Below, piece after piece: positions 6,252 through 10,726 of a stretch of DNA of 10,726 nt. The notes under the pieces were generated by a model. It made no database searches. It worked only from the letters and a program-made list of their open reading frames with translations, and was not told the origin of the DNA. How positions within the stretch are numbered: the first letter of the stretch is position 1; each line of letters opens with the position of its first letter. Made by a program: the position numbers and the translations under genes. This stretch comes from Elusimicrobiota bacterium (GTDB lineage Bacteria; Elusimicrobiota; Elusimicrobia; UBA1565; JACRDR01): positions 1 to 10,726 of the forward strand of contig JACRDR010000330.1 of the NCBI GenBank assembly GCA_016212845.1, given 5' to 3'.

Positions 6252-7021
6252 GGCAGGCTCCAAACAACGGTGATGATGGTGCCCGGCAGGTCGCCGGGGA
6301 TTGGGGCGACTTCCTCGAGGCAGCGCGCTCCCAGCTCTCCATAGGCGAGGGTTTCGTCGCCGGAACGGCAGGCGATGCCGCGTCCCGGCGATTGAAGAAT
6401 GAGGCCTCGGACGTACTTGAGGCCATTCCCGCGCTGCTCGGGAGCCCTGCCGGACACGCGCTTTTCGAACGCGGTCGACAGAGCGGTCCTTCCGTCGCGA
6501 ATTTCGGGATGCGCTCGTGCGAGAGAGGAGAATATTCCTTGTCCGCGGTCCGCGACGCAGAGCCACACTTTTCCACCCGTTGCCTGGGCCTCGAACCAGC
6601 AGCCCGGGACGTCCTTCCAAGAACCGAGATTGTGGTCGAAGGCGTTGTTGCCGAGCTCACCGGCGATGGAGATCAAGAGCGCGGCGTCGTTGGGCTGAAG
6701 CGTCTGGGTGATGCGGGCGAGCCTCGGCAGCCGGGCGGCGAAGCTGTCGCGCGAATCGCACCAGGATTCTCCGGGATTTTCGGGGGCCTGGCGCGCCGAG
6801 AACCAGTGGAGGGCGGCGGAAAAGTCCGGCGCCCCCGCCTTGGTGTAGCGTGTCTTGGGACCGGCGCCGATGCGCTCGAGCTCCCCGCTCGCGGTCATGG
6901 AGCGCAGGTGTCGATGGACGGCTTGCGCACTGATCCGCAGGAAGCGGACCAGTTCGATCGGGCGCGCGCTGCGATGTTCCCTAATAAACGCAAGGATCGC
7001 GGCCCGCGTCCGCGTCTTCAT
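6248..7021 (-). CDS. Winged-helix DNA-binding domain fused to a SpoIIAB-like GHKL ATPase domain
   Basis: A 257-residue protein with two parts. Residues 1-62 form a winged helix: AILAFIREH, then a recognition-helix region ISAQAVHRHLRSM (30-42), then a wing ending TRYTKAG. Residues about 90-257 form a Bergerat-fold ATPase. Its N-box is IAGELGNNAFDHN (119-131), with Glu122, Asn126 and His130 as in anti-sigma kinases. The G1 box is VADRGQGI (156-163), and a G2-type glycine loop is QRGNGLKYV (196-204). There is no dimerisation/phosphoacceptor domain, so it is not a classical sensor histidine kinase. It overlaps the STAS-like gene by ATGA, suggesting a partner-switch pair. The ATG has no Shine-Dalgarno; one base separates it from a perfect 12-3-12 palindrome, so autoregulation is likely. 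The ligand, targets and kinase activity are unknown. The pair sits inside a sugar locus and could regulate it or be an insertion. Confidence 0.82.
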   Translation of the reverse strand: MKTRTRAAILAFIREHRSARPIELVRFLRISAQAVHRHLRSMTASGELERIGAGPKTRYTKAGAPDFSAALHWFSARQAPENPGESWCDSRDSFAARLPRLARITQTLQPNDAALLISIAGELGNNAFDHNLGSWKDVPGCWFEAQATGGKVWLCVADRGQGIFSSLARAHPEIRDGRTALSTAFEKRVSGRAPEQRGNGLKYVRGLILQSPGRGIACRSGDETLAYGELGARCLEEVAPIPGDLPGTIITVVWSLP

Positions 7022-7022
7022 T

Positions 7023-7049
7023 GTTTATAGTTTACTATAAACTATAAAC
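7023..7049. promoter_or_regulatory. Palindromic operator, 12-3-12 inverted repeat
   Basis: GTTTATAGTTTA, then CTA, then TAAACTATAAAC: both 12-base arms match perfectly over 27 bases of AT-rich DNA in a GC-rich surround. The site is one base from the ATG of the winged-helix/ATPase gene. Each arm also contains a short internal repeat of the TATAGTTTA type. The natural reading is the binding site of a winged-helix dimer, most simply the protein encoded next to it. Confidence 0.75.
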
Positions 7050-7057
7050 CTTATCAA
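7029..7057 (-). promoter_or_regulatory. Putative promoter of the winged-helix/ATPase gene, overlapped by the palindrome
   Basis: On the minus strand TTGATA (7057-7052, 5 of 6 to the -35 consensus) is followed after 17 bases by TAAACT (7034-7029, 4 of 6 to TATAAT). Transcription would begin about at the ATG (7021), giving a leaderless message. TATAGT at 7046-7041 and at 7039-7034 are alternative -10 elements. All options place the -10 inside the palindrome, as expected for a repressor site. Confidence 0.5.
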
Positions 7058-7064
7058 GCATCGG

Positions 7065-7757
7065 TTAGCGTGGGAGCGACCGTTCCGCCGCGACCAACTC
7101 GGCCAGCCGGAAATCCCAAATTCCGTCGATGTCGATGGAGGTCTCGAACGGGCAAACGAGTCCGCGATGGTCCTTGCCCCGGATGCGCCGCTGCTCCATG
7201 AGCACGGGGTAGCGCATGGCGAAGACCGAGCCCGTCGGCCGGTAGACCGGCTTGCCGTCTTGGCGCTGGGCGTGGCTCTCGGGATCGATGAAAAGGGACT
7301 GGAGCTTGTCGCCTTCGAGCGAGAATCGGTGCATCGGATGCGTGTGATCCTCTGCGACCGTCTGGGCGCTGTCGGCGCCCTTCTTCACGAGCTCGACGAC
7401 GCCGTCGATTTCGGCGGGTTCGCGCAGGGGCGAGGTCGCCTGCAGCAAGACGACGATCTCGGGCCTCGTCTTGGCCGAAGCCTCGAGCCAGCGTACCGCG
7501 TGCTGGAGGACCTCGACCATCCCCGCTCCGTCGGTTGCGAGCTCCGCGGGGCGCGTGAAGGGGACCTCTCCGCCGGCTTGGCGCGCGGCCTCCGCGATCG
7601 TCGCGTCGTCCGTGCTGACGACGCACCGGTCGAGCGCCTTCGCGTCTTTGGCGGTGCGCACGGTCCAGGCGATGAGCGGCTTTCCGAGCAGCGGGAGGAT
7701 GTTCTTGCCGGGAAGGCCCTTCGAGCCGCCGCGGGCGGCGATGACGCCGAATACCAT
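7065..7757 (-). CDS. neuA: CMP-nonulosonate (sialic/legionaminic acid) cytidylyltransferase
   Basis: Predicted to activate the nine-carbon acid with CTP, giving the CMP-sugar used by transferases. The 230 residues match the NeuA/LegF family. They contain IAARGGSKGLPGKN (6-19, the nucleotide-binding loop), STDD (48-51), LLQATSPLR (104-112), YRPTGSVFA (172-180) and SIDIDGIWDF (207-216), where Asp209 and Asp211 correspond to the metal-binding aspartates. Length fits the single-domain bacterial form. The ATG shares one base with the stop of the SDR gene (TGATG), showing coupled translation. After its stop only 43 bases remain before the winged-helix/ATPase gene, with no rho-independent terminator visible, so some read-through is possible. 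It is separated from neuB and neuC by the regulatory pair and three other genes. The exact sugar accepted cannot be told from sequence. Confidence 0.92.
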   Translation of the reverse strand: MVFGVIAARGGSKGLPGKNILPLLGKPLIAWTVRTAKDAKALDRCVVSTDDATIAEAARQAGGEVPFTRPAELATDGAGMVEVLQHAVRWLEASAKTRPEIVVLLQATSPLREPAEIDGVVELVKKGADSAQTVAEDHTHPMHRFSLEGDKLQSLFIDPESHAQRQDGKPVYRPTGSVFAMRYPVLMEQRRIRGKDHRGLVCPFETSIDIDGIWDFRLAELVAAERSLPR

Positions 7758-8734
7758 CAGATGTTCTGGAACCGCGTCGAGTAGGGATCCTTCCAGACCC
7801 CTTGCTTGAGGCAGCTCAGCAGCTCGTCGATCGTCTGGTCGAGGGACATCGTCACCGTGAAGCCGAGCGTCCTCTCGATCCGGGTGAAGTCGACGCGGTA
7901 GTCGCGCGGATCCTCGGCGCGCTCGACGAACTTCACCTTGGCATCGGGGAGCCTTTTCTTGAGGGCGGTGACGATGTCGTTCTTCGTGTAGTTCTCGCGG
8001 GTCGAGCCCACGCCGAACACCTGGCCGCGCACCTTCTCCGCCGGCGCCTCGAGCCCGAGCATGCAGGCTCGCGCGATGTCGGTGACGTGGCAGTACGGCC
8101 GCCAGAACTGGGGCCCGAAGACTTCCAGTTCCTTGCCGAGAGCCATCTCGCGGGCGAACTCGTTGACGGTAAGGTCGAAGCGCATGCGCGGCGAGATGCC
8201 GCAGACCGTGGAAAAGCGGAGCGCGACGGGGACGAAGTCCTCGCGGACCTTCGCGCCCAGGATGTGCTGCTCCATCTTCACCTTGAGCCGCGCGTAGAGG
8301 GACACCGGCGTCAAGGGAGAATCTTCCTTCACGTAGCCGTCGCCCTGCATCTTGCCGTAGTTGGAGCAGGTCGAGGCGAAGACGAAACGCTTCACCGACG
8401 CCGTCTTGGCGCACTCGTCAAAAAGCGCCTTCGCCGCGGTCCAGTTGATCGCTTCCGCGACTTCGGGCTGCTTCGCGCAAGCCGGATCGCCGACGATCGC
8501 CGCAAGATGCACGACGCCGCTCACGCCCTCGAGAAGCTTCGGAAACCGCTCCGTCTCGCGGATGTCCGCCACGACGAGCTCGAGCCCCGGATGCCCGTAG
8601 AGGCCCAAGAGCGACTCGCCGCCGAATGAGAGACTGTCGAGCGCCAGCACGCGCCGGCCTTTGGCGAGGAGCTGCGCGGTGAGCGTGGACCCGATGTATC
8701 CCGCGGCGCCTGTGACGAGGATCTTCTCGGACAT
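7757..8734 (-). CDS. Extended SDR NAD-dependent sugar-nucleotide epimerase/dehydratase
   Basis: A 325-residue extended short-chain dehydrogenase. The NAD-binding Rossmann loop is TGAAGYIG (8-15), VVHLAA (74-79) follows, the catalytic Ser/Thr region is FASTCSNYG (119-127) and the YxxxK pair is Tyr147 and Lys151. FGPQFWRPYCHVTDIA (206-221) is the usual substrate-binding/H-V-D segment of the family. These enzymes oxidise and then epimerise, dehydrate or reduce the sugar of a nucleotide-sugar. This one is not close enough to PseB, which is a membrane-associated C6 dehydratase with a TxxxK-type motif and C5 epimerase activity, to be called so. It could prepare the donor sugar of this locus or another surface sugar. 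The ATG forms a TGATG overlap with the radical SAM gene before it and another with neuA after it, so the three genes are tightly coupled. Confidence 0.85.
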   Translation of the reverse strand: MSEKILVTGAAGYIGSTLTAQLLAKGRRVLALDSLSFGGESLLGLYGHPGLELVVADIRETERFPKLLEGVSGVVHLAAIVGDPACAKQPEVAEAINWTAAKALFDECAKTASVKRFVFASTCSNYGKMQGDGYVKEDSPLTPVSLYARLKVKMEQHILGAKVREDFVPVALRFSTVCGISPRMRFDLTVNEFAREMALGKELEVFGPQFWRPYCHVTDIARACMLGLEAPAEKVRGQVFGVGSTRENYTKNDIVTALKKRLPDAKVKFVERAEDPRDYRVDFTRIERTLGFTVTMSLDQTIDELLSCLKQGVWKDPYSTRFQNI

Positions 8735-10290
8735 CACTTCGCGGCGGCTTCCGCCGCGGTCTTCGCCTGCTTCGCCGTCTGCCTCGCGAGCGCCCGCCGG
8801 TGCAGGAAGCCGAACAAGCGCTCTTCGAACACGGTGTCCGAGCGGTCCTCTCGGTAGTTCCGAATCGACCGGAAGATGCGGGAGGGGTGCAGCAGGTAGC
8901 TCAGGCCGTAGAAGAGTCCCATCCCGACGACGCGGTAGAAGCCGAGCTCGTTGGGGCCGATGTTCTCGCAGTAGCTCTTCTTGGCCTTCAAGTTCATGAA
9001 GGACATTAGCGACTCGAAGTACTCGCGGTCCATGTCGCGGATGGCGCCGGTGCTCCGCAGGTAGTCGTAGAGCTCCGAGCCCGGATACGGCGAGAAGACG
9101 TAGACGCCGGTGTCGTCGCAGCCGATGATCGCGAACTTCATCGCCAACCAGAGGGTCTTGTAGACGTCGATCCGCTCGTCCTTCGGGAACCCGATGATCA
9201 GGTTGCACTTCACGAAGATGCCGTACTTGAGGGCGGACCGGATGGACGAGATCAGCCGCGGAAGCTTCACCTTCTTTTTTATCAGCTCGAGCGTGCGCTC
9301 GGAGCCGCTCTCGGGCGCGTACGTCATGTTCATGCAGCCCGTCTCGGCCATGGCCTTAAGGGCCTCGTCGTCGAGCGCCTCGGACCGGGTGCCGCTAGGG
9401 AGCTGCCAGGTGAACTTGAGCTTCCGCTTCTTGATCTCGTTGCAGAACTTCATCGTCCAGTCTTTTTTCACGATCGCGGTCAGATCGTAGAAGTCGATGT
9501 TCGTCGCCTGATAGCGCGTTAGGTAGTGCTGGATCTCGTCGACGACGTCTTCCACGTCGCGCATGACGTAGCGGGTCGTCCACATTCCGGGGTTCGAGCA
9601 GAACGTGCACTGGTAGGGGCAGCCGCGGGTCGCGAGGATGGGCATGCTGCGGCCGCGCTCGACGCCGTGGCCTTCGCCGGTCTCGAAGTAGGGCTCAAGG
9701 TTGAAGAGGTGCCACGCGGGCCACGGGATGTCGTCGACCGCGCGGATGCGCGCCCGCGGGGGGTTGCTCACGAGTTGGCCGTCCTTCAGGTATTCGATGC
9801 CCGAGACGTCCTCGATCTTCCGCTTGCCGTCGAGGAAGTCCGCGAACTCGACCATCGTTTGCTCGCCTTCGCCCAGCGCCGTGTAGCTCACGGCCGGGCA
9901 GCTGCGCAGGGTGTACTCGCTGGCCGCCGTCGGGTGCTCGCCGCCGACCATGATGGGGACGTTCGGGAGCTTCTTGTGGATGGCGTTGATGATCGTCTCG
10001 ATGTGCGGCCAGTCCTGCGAGAACATCGCCGAGAGGCCGATCGCGTCGGCGTCGTCGGCAATGCGCTCCACGATCTGCTCGTTGGTGAGACCGCGGAACT
10101 CGACGTCGGCCAGGTACGACCGGCCGACGTGGTCGACGCCGTCGCCCAAGGCGTCTAGGACTTCGACCTTATGCCCGGCCTCGAGCAGGACCGCGGCGAG
10201 GTACGCCGCCGAAAGCGGCATGGTGACCGGAGCGCTGTAGCTGCTCGCGGAGAATACGCTGGGCGGACGAACGAGGACGATTCGGGCCAT
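8734..10290 (-). CDS. B12-binding-domain radical SAM protein (second copy)
   Basis: A 518-residue protein. Residues 1-150 are the cobalamin-binding-like domain (RIVLVRPPSVF, AIGLSAMF, IMVGGEHP, GEGEQT). The radical SAM domain has TRGCPYQCTFCSNPG with Cys224, Cys228 and Cys231 for the 4Fe-4S cluster. YAPESGSE and NLIIGFPKDE are late-barrel signatures, and PYPGSELYDYL matches the other copy. The IPWPAWHLFNLEPYF stretch (188-202) is shared with the paralogue at 3139-4719, but overall the two differ enough for separate substrates. Near the C-terminus a hydrophobic stretch (LGFYRVVGMGLFYGLSYLL) followed by basic residues may touch the membrane, and the tail is Ala/Lys-rich. The reaction is unknown; C-methylation of a sugar or lipid intermediate is a guess from context. 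AGGAG lies 10 bases before the ATG, which directly abuts the stop of the methyltransferase gene. Confidence 0.86.
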   Translation of the reverse strand: MARIVLVRPPSVFSASSYSAPVTMPLSAAYLAAVLLEAGHKVEVLDALGDGVDHVGRSYLADVEFRGLTNEQIVERIADDADAIGLSAMFSQDWPHIETIINAIHKKLPNVPIMVGGEHPTAASEYTLRSCPAVSYTALGEGEQTMVEFADFLDGKRKIEDVSGIEYLKDGQLVSNPPRARIRAVDDIPWPAWHLFNLEPYFETGEGHGVERGRSMPILATRGCPYQCTFCSNPGMWTTRYVMRDVEDVVDEIQHYLTRYQATNIDFYDLTAIVKKDWTMKFCNEIKKRKLKFTWQLPSGTRSEALDDEALKAMAETGCMNMTYAPESGSERTLELIKKKVKLPRLISSIRSALKYGIFVKCNLIIGFPKDERIDVYKTLWLAMKFAIIGCDDTGVYVFSPYPGSELYDYLRSTGAIRDMDREYFESLMSFMNLKAKKSYCENIGPNELGFYRVVGMGLFYGLSYLLHPSRIFRSIRNYREDRSDTVFEERLFGFLHRRALARQTAKQAKTAAEAAAK

Positions 10291-10726
10291 CTAATCTACT
10301 CTCCTGCCGACGGCGGCATACTGCGCTCCCGCAGGGCACCAGCCGAGAAAACGCTCGAGCGGCTGCAGTGGGGCAAGAAATCCGGGGACGAACGAAATGA
10401 AGTCGCGGCGCTCCGGCGTCAATCCGGCGGCCTTCATGCCGTCGATCGTCTCGGACGAGGGCAGCAGTACCGCGTTTTCATCGAAGGCGCAGCGGTCGAC
10501 GATCCACTGCGTCGCGGGATTGAACGGGTTGTGCTCGAACACGACGAGGCGGCCGCCGAGCGCGAGCAGCTTGCGCAAGGCGGCAAAGGTCGCCTTCCGT
10601 TGAGCCGGCTCGATGTGATGGAAGACGTTTGCGACCACGATCAGAGAGTAGTCCGAGCCGAGGCTCGCGGCGTCGGCGGTGAAGCGGACTTTTCGAGCGA
10701 GCTCGGCCTCGGCGCTCTTGAGCGAC
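10291..10726 (-). CDS. Class I SAM-dependent methyltransferase, 5' end outside window
   Basis: The last 145 codons of a gene that enters from the right edge. LIVVANVFHHIEP is the post-II/motif IV region of class I methyltransferases (residues about 34-46 of the visible part), and GGRLVVFEHNPFNPAT is the following strand V region. The end, with GAQYAAVGRRVD, resembles methyltransferases found in polysaccharide and glycosylation loci. The SAM-binding glycine loop must be upstream and is not visible. The TAG stop is immediately followed by the ATG of the radical SAM gene, so the two are co-transcribed. The substrate is unknown; an O- or C-methylated sugar is the contextual guess. Confidence 0.82.
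   Translation of the reverse strand, partial: SLKSAEAELARKVRFTADAASLGSDYSLIVVANVFHHIEPAQRKATFAALRKLLALGGRLVVFEHNPFNPATQWIVDRCAFDENAVLLPSSETIDGMKAAGLTPERRDFISFVPGFLAPLQPLERFLGWCPAGAQYAAVGRRVD

Noticed and set aside
6248..7021. The GHKL protein as a sensor histidine kinase
   Set aside because: No phosphoacceptor His dimerisation domain, sensor domain or membrane segment is present, and its neighbour is a STAS protein, not a response regulator.
7023..7049. The palindrome as a rho-independent terminator of neuA, or as a recombination site
   Set aside because: The stem is almost purely A/T with no following T-run, and no integrase or direct repeats bound it. Position over a promoter and next to a winged-helix gene favours an operator.
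7065..8414. The cytidylyltransferase fused to a long N-terminal domain
   Set aside because: The added part lies in a wrong frame of the SDR gene; the ATG at 7757 is followed at once by the expected nucleotide-binding loop.
7757..9208. The SDR protein with a 158-residue N-terminal extension
   Set aside because: The extension is a shadow of the second radical SAM gene. The ATG at 8734 gives the normal Rossmann start and a TGATG junction.

Overview
The window is a GC-rich bacterial segment in which every supported gene lies on the minus strand, so transcription runs from high to low coordinates. The genes are almost contiguous: neighbours overlap by 1 to 8 bases or abut, and only three gaps exceed a few bases (3108-3138, 5926-5984 and 7022-7064). 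Each of the three carries a promoter-like or operator-like signal. No stretch over 300 bases lacks a gene. I see no tRNA, rRNA, CRISPR array or insertion sequence. The strong G/C third-position bias, frequent GTG/TTG starts, B12-binding radical SAM genes and a nonulosonate (sialic-acid-like sugar) cluster would fit a high-GC Gram-negative lineage such as Elusimicrobiota, Omnitrophota or a deltaproteobacterial group. That placement is inference and cannot be settled from this window.

In order of transcription, the upstream block (10726 to 7065) holds the C-terminal end of a class I methyltransferase, a B12-binding-type radical SAM protein, an extended SDR sugar-nucleotide epimerase/dehydratase and a CMP-nonulosonate cytidylyltransferase (NeuA/LegF type). 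The downstream block (5925 to 1) holds a 66-residue protein of unknown function, a DUF115/Maf-type putative protein glycosyltransferase, a second B12-binding-type radical SAM protein, a PseC-type PLP aminotransferase, a NeuB/LegI-type nonulosonate synthase and a NeuC/LegG-type hydrolysing UDP-sugar 2-epimerase that runs off the left edge. Together these look like synthesis, activation and transfer of a sialic-acid-like nine-carbon sugar, most likely a di-N-acylated legionaminic-type sugar, possibly onto flagellin or another surface protein. The dehydratase and N-acetyltransferase steps are not in the window.

Between the two blocks sits a two-gene module unrelated to sugar metabolism (7021 to 5985). 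One protein fuses an N-terminal winged helix to a SpoIIAB-like GHKL ATPase. It overlaps by an ATGA junction with an 88-residue STAS-like (DUF4325) protein. A perfect 12-3-12 inverted repeat (7023-7049) lies one base upstream of the ATG and overlaps the likely promoter. I read this as a self-regulating partner-switch-like regulator whose DNA-binding and ATPase parts share one chain. It is the least familiar feature here and the best candidate for a poorly described system.
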